This document shows positions 1 through 7,746 of a DNA stretch of 64,000 nt, piece after piece. Origin of the DNA: Flavobacterium sp. N2038. Lineage in GTDB: Bacteria > Bacteroidota > Bacteroidia > Flavobacteriales > Flavobacteriaceae. The notes beneath the pieces are model-generated. The model saw nothing but the letters and a program-made list of their open reading frames with translations. It was not told the DNA's origin and did no database searches. Made by a program: the position numbers and the translations under genes. Position 1 is the stretch's first letter; each line of letters starts with the position of its first letter. The stretch is from the NCBI RefSeq assembly GCF_025947185.1, contig NZ_CP110001.1:3100001-3164000 (forward strand). The letters are read 5' to 3'.

Positions 1-992
1 TTTTTGTCGTAGATATTCTGGGTGAAGACCAATACTCAAATCCTAAAAATCTGGGCGAAAAAGTAAATACCAGCGGGCGCGAAATGTTTCCTTTTATCAC
101 AGATCAGGCTTTGTATTTTGCTTCTGACGGATTTCTTGGCCTTGGCGGACTTGATGTTTTTGAAAGTCGGTTAAATGATGGTGCTTTTGATGTTCCTTCT
201 AATCTTGGCGCTCCATTAAACAGTAATATGGATGATTTTGGTTATATCGTAAACGAAGAAACCAATAAAGGCTTTGTCTGTTCAAACAGAAAAACCGGAA
301 AAGGCGACGATGATATTTATTCTTTTGAAAGAACCTGTGTTCAGTCAATTGACGGGTATATATTTGATGCTGTTTCAAACAACAAAATTCCAGGTGCCAT
401 TGTAACGCTTAAAAACAATTCGAATCAAAAAATAGAAGAAACCGTTTCTAAAATTGATGGAAAATTTGAATTTAGTGAGCCTATAAATTGTAATACCTCC
501 TATACCATTGAAGCAGTTAAAGATAATTTCCATACGGTTTCAAAAGCAGTTACAACTGCGTCATTTTCCGGAATAACCCAAGTTCCTATCGGACTTGACC
601 CTGCCCTAATTGAGCGTAAAGATGGGCTCTTAAAAATTAAAATCGGAATCATATTATTTGATCTCAACAAATCAGATATTCGTTATGATGCTGCTATAGA
701 ACTAAATAAAATAGTTTTATTAATGACACAATACAGCACCATCACCATTAAAATCGAATCACATACCGATTCAAGAGCAAATGATCAGTATAATCTCGAA
801 TTATCTGATCGAAGAGCCAAAGCAACCAGAGATTATATCATTTCTCAGGGAATTGCTCCTGAACGAATTGAAAGCGCAATAGGTTATGGAGAAACTCAAC
901 TGCTTAACAACTGCTCAAATGGTGTACCTTGTACGGAGGCACAACACCAAATGAACCGACGAAGCGAATTTATCATTACCAAGATGCAGTAA
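1..992 (+). CDS. OmpA-family envelope protein, PorE-like, 5' end outside window
   Basis: The reading frame is open from base 3, so the first ATG at 84 is internal and this is the C-terminal part of a longer protein. The visible order is a PD40/WD40-like beta-propeller piece (ALYFASDGFLGLGGLD, then a second blade ending in DDDIYSF), a carboxypeptidase-regulatory-like beta domain (GYIFDAVSNNKIPGAIVTL), and a C-terminal OmpA domain that should bind peptidoglycan (ILFDLNKSDIR, ESHTDSRANDQYN, LSDRRA, NRRSEF). This order matches PorE-type proteins and the OmpA proteins that sit beside SprF/PorP genes in Flavobacteriaceae. A role in T9SS or adhesin anchoring is inference, because the upstream genes are not in view. 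A strong terminator follows. Confidence 0.85.
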   Translation, partial: FVVDILGEDQYSNPKNLGEKVNTSGREMFPFITDQALYFASDGFLGLGGLDVFESRLNDGAFDVPSNLGAPLNSNMDDFGYIVNEETNKGFVCSNRKTGKGDDDIYSFERTCVQSIDGYIFDAVSNNKIPGAIVTLKNNSNQKIEETVSKIDGKFEFSEPINCNTSYTIEAVKDNFHTVSKAVTTASFSGITQVPIGLDPALIERKDGLLKIKIGIILFDLNKSDIRYDAAIELNKIVLLMTQYSTITIKIESHTDSRANDQYNLELSDRRAKATRDYIISQGIAPERIESAIGYGETQLLNNCSNGVPCTEAQHQMNRRSEFIITKMQ

Positions 993-1035
993 GATTAAGC
1001 CGCTGCTTAAAACTATGTGTCACAAACTTAAACCT

Positions 1036-1063
1036 AACTCCATCAGTATTGATGGAGTTTTTT
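1036..1063 (+). terminator. Rho-independent terminator after the OmpA-family gene
   Basis: A perfect 9-bp stem (AACTCCATC / GATGGAGTT, 1036-1044 and 1051-1059) with a 6-base loop runs into a T tract to about 1063. It lies 44 bases past the stop codon. Confidence 0.85.
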
Positions 1064-1247
1064 ATGCTTTAAAACTTTTTAATAAAAATGATCTTTTTTT
1101 TCACTAACTTGTTGTATCAATAATAATTAGCATTATTTACTGTTTAAAATAAGATCTACTTATACATTATCAACAAACGATATAGCGCGGCTTCTCTAAA
1201 AATAATTTTATTCAATGCGCTTATTTTTATAATTAAAAGCTAAAATT

Positions 1248-2714
1248 ATGCGAGTATCCGTAATCCGAAAAAATATAAAACTTACCCCAGATTCCAGAAG
1301 AGTTGTTGCCAGATACTTTATGAATGGCGATGAACGAACCCAACAAATGGTAGGTCGTATTATGTTACTGGATGAAAAACAGGTATTAGAAACTTTAGAA
1401 CAAACCCTTCGCGAATTTGCCAGACGCCATCGCAATATTTCTTCTGTTTTTCTTAAGCATTGCGAAAAAATAAAACCATTAATTGTTGCTATGCAAATTG
1501 ATTATGATGCGATGTCTCTTAATCGAAAATTACTCATAGGTTCTTATTGCACAATGGAGTATGCTATAGAATCCGCAGCTATTTTTAATCCTTCAATAGT
1601 AGAAGACTTTGATCAGTCGGGACTTGGAGCCGGAGAAAAAAGAGTCATATTGTCTTTTCGGGCCACAGGAGAAGGTCATATTTCATCCATCGTTTTTAGA
1701 AGAGGAATACTAGACAAGAATAATGATTTGCAAATAATGAAAATTGGAAATCAGATTGATAAAGCCGAAGTTGAACACAAAACCTTATTCAATAAAGAAC
1801 GTTTTTTGACGAAGTTGTGCGAAATGCATACAGCAGACAAATATATCGACCAGATTATGCAGAATCTCCCGGATGAATTTGAATTTGTTGCCCTAAAAAA
1901 TATTGTAAATACAGCGCTCACAGATCCTTCGATGCGTCAGGAAAGAAGAACTGCACTCGAAGAAATAATCTGGCTGGCCAACTCCTTTTATGACCTACAA
2001 TTTAATCATGATTCTGATATAACAGAACGCGTTATATTTCCAATATCCGATTCTGAAAGCCGTGGTATAGAAGATGCCCGTTTCGTTCGTTTTACTGATG
2101 ATGATAATTCTACCCGCGTAATGGCTACTTATACGGCTTACAACGGTCATGCCATATTACCAAAACTTATTTCTACCGAAGATTTTTATACCTTCAGAGT
2201 AATGCCTTTACATGGTACGGGCGCACAAAATAAGAATCTCGCATTATTTCCAAGAAAAATAAAAGGCAAATATGCCATGTTATCCCGAATTGACGGTGTA
2301 AACAATTACATTATGTACTCTGACCGTGTCACACAATGGAATACTCCAATTTTGCTGCAGGAACCTAAATATCCATGGGAATTCACACAATTAGGAAACT
2401 GTGGATCGCCACTCTGGACAGAAGAAGGCTGGCTTGTAATTACCCACGGTGTAGGCACAATGAGACGTTATTGCATTGGAGCATCATTATTTGATCTCGA
2501 TGATCCGTCAAAAGAAATTGGAAGACTTGATGAGCCCTTGCTTTCCCCATTAGAAGATGAACGCGAAGGTTATGTACCAAATGTAGTTTATTCCTGTGGT
2601 GCCATTATTCATAACAACAGTCTCGTCCTGCCATATGCCGTATCTGACTACTCCTCTACTTATGCCGTAGTCGATATGACCGAACTTCTGGAAGCACTCA
2701 AAAAAAGCAAATAA
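1248..2714 (+). CDS. Glycoside hydrolase/phosphorylase family 130 protein
   Basis: The 488-residue protein has the five-bladed propeller signature of GH130 (DUF377): GIEDARF at 273-279, NCGSPLW at 384-390, the GRLDEPLLSP segment at 425-434 and GYVPNVVYSCG at 441-451. Known GH130 members cleave or phosphorolyse beta-mannosides. The N-terminal 200 residues are longer than in minimal phosphorylases, as in the Bacteroidota subfamily that includes mannosidases, so hydrolysis versus phosphorolysis cannot be decided here. There is no signal peptide, so it is probably cytoplasmic. It stands alone on this strand, with its own terminator shared with metQ. No mannan or SusCD genes are adjacent. Confidence 0.85.
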   Translation: MRVSVIRKNIKLTPDSRRVVARYFMNGDERTQQMVGRIMLLDEKQVLETLEQTLREFARRHRNISSVFLKHCEKIKPLIVAMQIDYDAMSLNRKLLIGSYCTMEYAIESAAIFNPSIVEDFDQSGLGAGEKRVILSFRATGEGHISSIVFRRGILDKNNDLQIMKIGNQIDKAEVEHKTLFNKERFLTKLCEMHTADKYIDQIMQNLPDEFEFVALKNIVNTALTDPSMRQERRTALEEIIWLANSFYDLQFNHDSDITERVIFPISDSESRGIEDARFVRFTDDDNSTRVMATYTAYNGHAILPKLISTEDFYTFRVMPLHGTGAQNKNLALFPRKIKGKYAMLSRIDGVNNYIMYSDRVTQWNTPILLQEPKYPWEFTQLGNCGSPLWTEEGWLVITHGVGTMRRYCIGASLFDLDDPSKEIGRLDEPLLSPLEDEREGYVPNVVYSCGAIIHNNSLVLPYAVSDYSSTYAVVDMTELLEALKKSK

Positions 2715-2722
2715 TACTCCAT

Positions 2723-2752
2723 AAAAAAAGGCCTCATAAGGCCTTTTTTTTT
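2723..2752. terminator. Bidirectional terminator between GH130 and metQ
   Basis: An AGGCCT/AGGCCT stem (2729-2734 and 2739-2744) is extended by a run of seven A on the left and eight T on the right. It can end both the GH130 transcript (plus) and the metNIQ transcript (minus). Confidence 0.85.
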
Positions 2753-2770
2753 ATTATTCAATCCAGTATA

Positions 2771-3583
2771 TTACCAGCCTTTTACAGCTCCGCCTTTAAA
2801 TTCGCGTTCTGCAGCCTGCTCTACTTCAGCAGATTGAAAAGCCTGCAGAAACTGCTTTACTTTCTCTTCATTTTTATTGTCTTCACGGCTTACGACCAAA
2901 TTTACATAAGGCGAATCTTTATCTTCTACAAACAAAGCATCACGCGAAGGAACCAATCCGGCCTGAGAAGCAAACGTATTATTGATAATCGCAATTGAAA
3001 CATTAGCATCATCAAGCGCACGAGGCAATTGAGGTGCTTCTAATTCTAATATTTTTAGATTCTTAGGATTACTTACAATATCTGTTACTTTAGGCAATAA
3101 ACCTACTCCGGCTTTCAATTTCAATAAACCATTTTTCTCTAAAAGCAATAACGAGCGTCCGCCATTTGTTGGATCATTTGGAATAATAATCGTGCTTTCA
3201 TTTTTCAATTCAGAAAGACTTTTTATCTTTTTCGAATAACCCGCGATTGGATAAACAAACGTTTTACCTATAATTGCCAACTTATAACCACGTTGTTTAG
3301 ATTGTTCATCCATGTATGGTTTATGCTGAAAAGCATTCGCATCAATATCGCCCTGACTCAATGCTTCATTCGGAATTACATAATCATTGAAAGAAACCAA
3401 TTCAACTTCCAATCCAAATTTTTCCTTTGCTACTTTTTTTGCCGCCTCTGCAACTTTTAATTCCGGCCCAGCCGCAACCCCTACTTTTATATGGTGCGGA
3501 TCATTAGTTTTACCCTTTCCACAATTAACGACAATAAGCGATAAAGCTATAATTCCCGCTACTTTAAAAACATTTCGTTTCAT
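2771..3583 (-). CDS. metQ: Methionine ABC transporter substrate-binding lipoprotein MetQ
   Basis: This is an NlpA/MetQ-family binding protein of 270 residues. A lipoprotein signal peptide ends at Cys21 (IVVNC). The mature part starts with HIKVGVAAGPE and carries family stretches such as NAFQHKPYMDEQ, IPNDPTNGGRSLLLLE and AIINNTFA. It should capture methionine in the periplasm and deliver it to MetI. It is the last gene of a metN-metI-metQ set. A 14-bp tandem repeat fills the 124-bp gap to metI. Specificity for L- or D-methionine cannot be told from sequence; the leader peptide upstream of metN supports methionine. Confidence 0.93.
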   Translation of the reverse strand: MKRNVFKVAGIIALSLIVVNCGKGKTNDPHHIKVGVAAGPELKVAEAAKKVAKEKFGLEVELVSFNDYVIPNEALSQGDIDANAFQHKPYMDEQSKQRGYKLAIIGKTFVYPIAGYSKKIKSLSELKNESTIIIPNDPTNGGRSLLLLEKNGLLKLKAGVGLLPKVTDIVSNPKNLKILELEAPQLPRALDDANVSIAIINNTFASQAGLVPSRDALFVEDKDSPYVNLVVSREDNKNEEKVKQFLQAFQSAEVEQAAEREFKGGAVKGW

Positions 3584-3612
3584 ATCTGTTCTTTTATATA
3601 ATTTCTAATTTC

Positions 3613-3704
3613 TTCTAAAATCTTGCTTCTTAAATCTTGCTTCTTAAATCTTTCCTCTAAAGTCTTTCCTCTAAAATCTTGCCTCTAAAATCTTGCTTCT
3701 AAAA
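3613..3704. repeat. 14-bp tandem repeat, about 6.6 copies, between metI and metQ
   Basis: Units of 14 bases follow one another exactly in register: TTCTAAAATCTTGC (3613), TTCTTAAATCTTGC (3627), TTCTTAAATCTTTC (3641), CTCTAAAGTCTTTC (3655), CTCTAAAATCTTGC (3669 and 3683) and a partial unit at 3697. It lies inside the presumed metNIQ transcript and ends just short of the metI stop codon. Confidence 0.9.
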
Positions 3705-3707
3705 CAA

Positions 3708-4361
3708 CTACCTATGATCAAAGTATTTCGACAAAGCATCTCCCGCAAACTGAATCAGGAATACCAAAACAACCAGCAAACCTAAAACAGAATTCATTGT
3801 TACGGCATCATAACCAATATATCCGTATTGATATCCCACTTGTCCTAAACCTCCGGCTCCAACAGCTCCACCCATAGCAGAATAACCTACAAGCGTGATT
3901 AACGTAATTGAAGCAGCATTAATTAGCGATGGTAAAGCCTCCGGAAGCAATACTTTGTATACAATTTGAAAAGGCGTTGCACCCAAAGCTCTTGCGGCTT
4001 CAATCAATCCTGAAGGCAGACCTAACAAACTGTTTTCTACCAAACGGGCAATAAACGGCGCAGCTCCAATACTTAATGGAACTAAAGCTGCACTAACACC
4101 AATTGAAGTTCCAACGATGGCACGTGTAAAAGGAATCATCCAAACGATTAAAATAATGAATGGAATCGAACGAAAAACATTTACCAATACAGATAAAGTT
4201 CTGTTTAAAACTGCTTGCTCTAGTATTTGATTCTTTCTGGTAAGGAAAAGTAAGATTCCTGTTGGAAGACCAATTAAAAAACCAAAAAAGCCCGATACAA
4301 AAGTCATAACAATGGTTTCCCATGTTCCTTTTAACAATAAATCTATAATCGAATCAGACAT
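3708..4361 (-). CDS. metI: Methionine ABC transporter permease MetI
   Basis: This is a 217-residue inner-membrane permease with about five hydrophobic segments. It carries the binding-protein-dependent transport EAA loop ([14 protein letters not shown]) that contacts the ATPase. The glycine-rich [20 protein letters not shown] segment is typical of MetI. The start codon overlaps the end of metN by 8 bases, so the two are translationally coupled in one operon. Length matches the family. Confidence 0.95.
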   Translation of the reverse strand: MSDSIIDLLLKGTWETIVMTFVSGFFGFLIGLPTGILLFLTRKNQILEQAVLNRTLSVLVNVFRSIPFIILIVWMIPFTRAIVGTSIGVSAALVPLSIGAAPFIARLVENSLLGLPSGLIEAARALGATPFQIVYKVLLPEALPSLINAASITLITLVGYSAMGGAVGAGGLGQVGYQYGYIGYDAVTMNSVLGLLVVLVFLIQFAGDALSKYFDHR

Positions 4362-5385
4362 AACCTATAATTTCTGTTTTAATATGTTTTGAATTAAAAT
4401 ATTGAATCGCAGCGGCATAATTTTCACGCTTACCTGATAACTCAATCAGCATTACACCAAAATTAACTTCGCCAGCCTGATCCATTTGCGCACTCACAAT
4501 TTTGAAATCTGTATCAAAAAGTCTTGAAACTTCCGAAATTACAGGCTCATTCACCGATTTTCCTGTCATTTCCAGTTTCAATAACGGGTTCAGATTTCCA
4601 TTATCTTCCTTTTGCAATCTTTCCAGATAAACTGTTGGTACATCAATATGCAAAGAAGAAGAAATAAACTCTTTGGTTAATTCATGTTTTGGATCGGCAA
4701 AAATTTCACCAACACTTCCCTGCTCTATTAATTTTCCATGACTAATTACTGCAACTTCATCACAAATTGATTTTACCACCTCCATCTGATGGGTAATTAA
4801 TAAAACGGTGATATTAAGACGTTTATTAATATCTTTCAATAAATTCAATATAGATCGTGTAGTAGCCGGATCCAGTGCACTTGTAGCTTCATCACATAAT
4901 AGTACTTTTGGATTATTGGCCAAAGTCCTGGCAATTGCCACTCTTTGTTTCTGACCACCCGAAAGACTTGCCGGATAGTCATTGGCTTTTTCGGCCAAAC
5001 CTACCAATTGCAATAATTCTAAAACTCTGCTCTTGATCTCTGCTTTTGGAGTTCCGGCTAATTCTAGCGGAAAAGCAACATTCTGGAAAACTGTTCGGGA
5101 AGAAAGCAGATTAAAATGCTGAAAAATCATTCCGATTTGTCTTCTTTCAATTGCCAGTTCTGCATTTGATAATTGCATTAACGCCTTACCATCTACAATA
5201 ATTTCTCCCGAAGTGGGTCTTTCCAACAAATTGACACAACGGATTAAAGTACTTTTTCCCGCACCCGAAGTTCCGATAACACCAAAAATTTTTCCCGGAG
5301 GAACTCTAAGCGAGACATCAGATAAAGCAGCAACAATTCTGTCTTTCTGATGAAAAGTTTTAGTAACATTCTTTAATTCAATCAT
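4354..5385 (-). CDS. metN: Methionine ABC transporter ATP-binding protein MetN
   Basis: This 343-residue ATPase powers methionine uptake. Seen: Walker [10 protein letters not shown] at 38-46, the Q loop region IFQHFNLL near 88, ABC signature LSGGQ at 141-145, Walker B VLLCDE at 161-166, the H loop ITHQM, and a C-terminal NIL (ACT-like) domain from about 255 that in homologues binds methionine and inhibits transport. I chose the ATG at 5385 (MIELKNV). The longer frame begins eight codons earlier, inside the terminator U tract, and those extra residues are not family-like. Expression is probably set by the leader peptide and attenuator directly upstream. Confidence 0.95.
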   Translation of the reverse strand: MIELKNVTKTFHQKDRIVAALSDVSLRVPPGKIFGVIGTSGAGKSTLIRCVNLLERPTSGEIIVDGKALMQLSNAELAIERRQIGMIFQHFNLLSSRTVFQNVAFPLELAGTPKAEIKSRVLELLQLVGLAEKANDYPASLSGGQKQRVAIARTLANNPKVLLCDEATSALDPATTRSILNLLKDINKRLNITVLLITHQMEVVKSICDEVAVISHGKLIEQGSVGEIFADPKHELTKEFISSSLHIDVPTVYLERLQKEDNGNLNPLLKLEMTGKSVNEPVISEVSRLFDTDFKIVSAQMDQAGEVNFGVMLIELSGKRENYAAAIQYFNSKHIKTEIIGYV

Positions 5386-5409
5386 TTTCTTAATCAAGTT
5401 TAAAAACAA

Positions 5410-5485
5410 AAAAGCCTCTCAAACATTCATGAAAGGCCTTTTGAAATAAATAGTACCATTTTATATACAAGCCAGATCAATGAAT
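5410..5485 (-). promoter_or_regulatory. Transcription attenuator of metNIQ: terminator with competing antiterminator
   Basis: On the minus strand, the terminator pairs AAAAGGCCTTTCA (5442-5430) with TGAGAGGCTTTT (5421-5410). This is a 12-bp stem with one bulged G, followed by TTTTTTGTTTTT. It sits between the leader peptide stop and metN. A competing pairing exists: ATTCAT (5485-5480) with ATGAAT (5430-5425), nested with GGCTT (5473-5469) against AAGGCC (5440-5435). The upstream partners lie within the last codons of the leader peptide. A ribosome stalled at the Met/Cys codons would leave them free, and a ribosome reaching the stop would cover them. I read this as ribosome-mediated attenuation. 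I see no SAM-I riboswitch core. Confidence 0.75.
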
Positions 5486-5556
5486 CTCATAATAGTATTA
5501 CAACACATCATATTGCTGCTATAATAATTCATCAATTTCTGGTTACTTTTCTTCAT
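5461..5556 (-). CDS. Met/Cys-rich leader peptide of metNIQ (31 residues)
   Basis: A short frame of 31 codons ends in TAA at 5463-5461. It starts MKKSNQKLMNYY and continues SSNMMCCNTIMRF. Methionine occurs at positions 1, 9, 16, 17 and 23, and cysteine at 18, 19 and 30, with a Met-Met-Cys-Cys run in the middle. This density of sulfur amino acids in front of a methionine transporter, followed by a terminator, is the classic layout of an attenuation leader. A TAAATTTG -7-like box lies at 5572-5565, only eight bases upstream of the ATG, so the transcript might be almost leaderless. No good -33 element is seen at the usual spacing. The peptide itself probably has no other function. Confidence 0.75.
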   Translation of the reverse strand: MKKSNQKLMNYYSSNMMCCNTIMRFIDLACI

Positions 5557-5786
5557 TGCGGTTGCAAATTTAAACAGTTAATTTCAATTTTAAAGCATAA
5601 ATCCTTAAAACTTTTATTAACCTATCAAAATAATAGACTTCTATATTAAATATCACGCCCAGAATAGCAATTTTTACCCATAAACGCGCATTTATTCTAA
5701 AAAAGACAATAAATACAGTTATTTGATTGTTATATAAAGACAGATGCTCATGAGAAAATCAAAATAACAACGTATTAAAATCCACT

Positions 5787-6377
5787 ATGAAAAAAATAGC
5801 TTTTATAATTCTACTTAGCGCTTCCTTTCATGCATACGCGCAGAACGAACTTGATCCGAAGTTTAAACCAATTCCGGCAAAAAACACTCCGATTAAAGAA
5901 AAAATTCCGCCTAAAGAAGAAGCACCTGTAGTAAACCCGCCTGCCCCTGTTGCACCGGATCCTTTACAAATTAACCCGGAAGAACTGTTTAGCAATCCTA
6001 ATTTATATAAAAAAGATGCTAATGTTCCCGGTATATTTTACAGACGAAATCAGTATTTAGGAGGTTTTAAAACAAAAACCATTACCTCTACAGTTCGTTT
6101 TCGTGATGCTGCTTTTGTAGATGGAGATAAAATAAAAATGTATCTCAACGATCAGTTAATCGAACCTGAAGTTACATTAGACGGAGAGTTTAAAGAATTC
6201 AAAGTGAAATTAATTGAAGGCAAAAACAAAATTGATTTTGAAGCTATAAATGAAGGTTTTGCATCACCAAATACAGCGCAATTTGAAGTTTATGATGATA
6301 AAGGAACTGTAATCACATCAAGCCAATGGAATGTTGGTACCGGCTACAAAGCCACTATAATACTGTTTAAAGAATAA
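5787..6377 (+). CDS. Secreted protein of unknown function with a proline-rich linker
   Basis: I do not recognise a named family. The 196-residue product has a clear signal peptide with a likely cut after HAYA before QNEL (about residue 18). A Lys/Pro-rich stretch (residues 28-62) follows, then a beta-rich C-terminal region from about 85 (FKTKTITSTVRFRDAAFVDG) that reads like an Ig-like domain. It is probably periplasmic or surface-exposed and monocistronic, with its own terminator. The upstream 230 bases are shared with the divergent metNIQ leader. Confidence 0.75.
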   Translation: MKKIAFIILLSASFHAYAQNELDPKFKPIPAKNTPIKEKIPPKEEAPVVNPPAPVAPDPLQINPEELFSNPNLYKKDANVPGIFYRRNQYLGGFKTKTITSTVRFRDAAFVDGDKIKMYLNDQLIEPEVTLDGEFKEFKVKLIEGKNKIDFEAINEGFASPNTAQFEVYDDKGTVITSSQWNVGTGYKATIILFKE

Positions 6378-6430
6378 TCAGGAAAAGTAATTCCTTTATT
6401 TTCTTTACTCTCAAAGATAACTTAAAACTC

Positions 6431-6462
6431 AAATCCCATTTCATTGCGAAATGGGATTTTTT
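6431..6462 (+). terminator. Rho-independent terminator
   Basis: A perfect 12-bp stem (AAATCCCATTTC 6431-6442 / GAAATGGGATTT 6448-6459) with a 5-base loop ends in a T run, 53 bases after the preceding stop. Confidence 0.88.
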
Positions 6463-6503
6463 ATTATATCTGAAACCCATTGCGTGCAATTAATTTAAAC
6501 ACA

Positions 6504-6529
6504 ATAGTCCCGATAGCTATCAGGACTAT
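6504..6529. repeat. Palindromic element in a gene-free stretch
   Basis: ATAGTCC (6504-6510) and GGACTAT (6523-6529) form an inverted repeat around CGATAGCTATCA, which is itself partly palindromic. The stretch 6463-6904 otherwise holds only a weak 64-codon frame without family likeness; I see no gene in it. Confidence 0.6.
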
Positions 6530-6904
6530 GTAAAAGAAACGTGTTTCTTTTTGTATTCTTTTCAAGCCATATAACCTATGTTTCTATGTGTTTAAATAAA
6601 ATAGTAAGCAATTACAAATGTGCTATCTAAAATATATTTTAAGGTTTTAAAATATACTTCTAATAAAATATTTTTTTTTCTCATTAAACCAAATAGGATA
6701 AAATCAGTCTATAACATACTTAAATCAAAAATTGGCGGAAGAATTCAACCTTCACAAAAAATTCCAAAACCAGATTTGAATTTTATACATACGTATCGAA
6801 GATTTTACTTTTAATGAAATTATGTCGACTTGTGAGACCGTAAGACATACTCGTTTTTTTGTATCATCATTTTAGTTCTAAATAATCATTAAAAAAATTC
6901 CAAA

Positions 6905-7156
6905 GTGGATAAATTAAAAATTCAAAGATTAAAAAGCACATTAGCTTATCTAAAAAGCAAACAACGAGAACTAACACGGGTAGAAACAGCTAATACCCGA
7001 ATTCTTGAATCGATGATAAAATACTTAAAAAAGGATATGCTAGACCAATTTAAACTAGCCGAATACGATATTTACATCAAGAATGAAATAAAAGACACAG
7101 ACACCTTCATTAAAAGCGTACAAAACATCATTGATGAACATTGTATCGTTTCCTGA
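6905..7156 (+). CDS. Small hypothetical coiled-coil protein, possible GTG start
   Basis: This 83-codon frame begins with GTG at 6905 (VDKLKIQRLK). No in-frame ATG lies close enough to replace it. The sequence is charged and helical, with heptad-like leucines (LKSTLAYLKSKQRELTRVE), so a coiled coil is likely. I recognise no family. Base composition and Lys/Glu content are like real genes here, but a GTG start is uncommon in this group, so a decayed N-terminus or a false frame remains possible. Confidence 0.45.
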   Translation: MDKLKIQRLKSTLAYLKSKQRELTRVETANTRILESMIKYLKKDMLDQFKLAEYDIYIKNEIKDTDTFIKSVQNIIDEHCIVS

Positions 7157-7245
7157 TTAAATTTTTAAATAGATTGTATTACTGTATTGCAAACTAACAA
7201 TAGAAATAATAACTTTCGGTTCTAATAATTTATAAGCACAAGATT

Positions 7246-7728
7246 ATGAACTTCAGAAATGCAACAATAAGTGATTTAGCGGTAATTAATGAAATTGAAA
7301 ATCTCTGTTTTTCACCAAATGAAGCAGCTTCCTTAGAAACTCTGGCAAAACGATTACAGGTTTTTCCGCAACATTTTTGGCTAATTGAAGATCATAACAA
7401 TACCATTGGTTTTATAAACGGAATGGTTACAGACAATCGCACCATTGTTGATGAAATGTTTAAAGATCCGGATTTACATCATGAAAACGAAAAATGGCAG
7501 TCCGTCTTTGGACTAGCCATTTCTCCTGATTTTCAAAAACAGGGTTATGCCGGCGAGCTGATAAAGCATTTGATTGCAAAATCTAAAATGCAGAACCGTC
7601 AGGGCATCACACTTACCTGCAAAGGATATTTAGTTGCGTATTACGAAAAATTTGGTTTTACCAATCTAGGCATTTCAGCTTCAGTTCATGGCGGAGAAGT
7701 ATGGCATGACATGGTAATTGAGTTCTAG
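7246..7728 (+). CDS. GNAT family N-acetyltransferase
   Basis: The 160-residue GNAT enzyme transfers an acetyl group from acetyl-CoA to an unknown amine. The acetyl-CoA binding motif A is seen as VFGLAISPDFQKQGYAGEL (Q-x-x-G-x-A type, near residue 100), followed by AYYEKFGFTNLG, the motif B tyrosine segment. The N-terminal FRNATISDLAVINEIE matches the usual first strand and helix. The overall pattern resembles arylalkylamine-type acetyltransferases. It stands alone, converging with the sugar dehydrogenase gene 18 bases away without a visible terminator between them. Confidence 0.88.
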   Translation: MNFRNATISDLAVINEIENLCFSPNEAASLETLAKRLQVFPQHFWLIEDHNNTIGFINGMVTDNRTIVDEMFKDPDLHHENEKWQSVFGLAISPDFQKQGYAGELIKHLIAKSKMQNRQGITLTCKGYLVAYYEKFGFTNLGISASVHGGEVWHDMVIEF

Positions 7729-7746
7729 ATTCTCGTTTACAGGACT

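Noticed and set aside
5386..5640. SAM riboswitch upstream of metN
   Set aside because: I looked for the SAM-I core helices and conserved loops on the minus strand and did not find them. The leader peptide and terminator explain the region better.
6620..6814. 64-codon open frame
   Set aside because: It has no family likeness, an AT-driven composition rich in Lys, Ile and Phe, and no downstream terminator. I treat it as chance.
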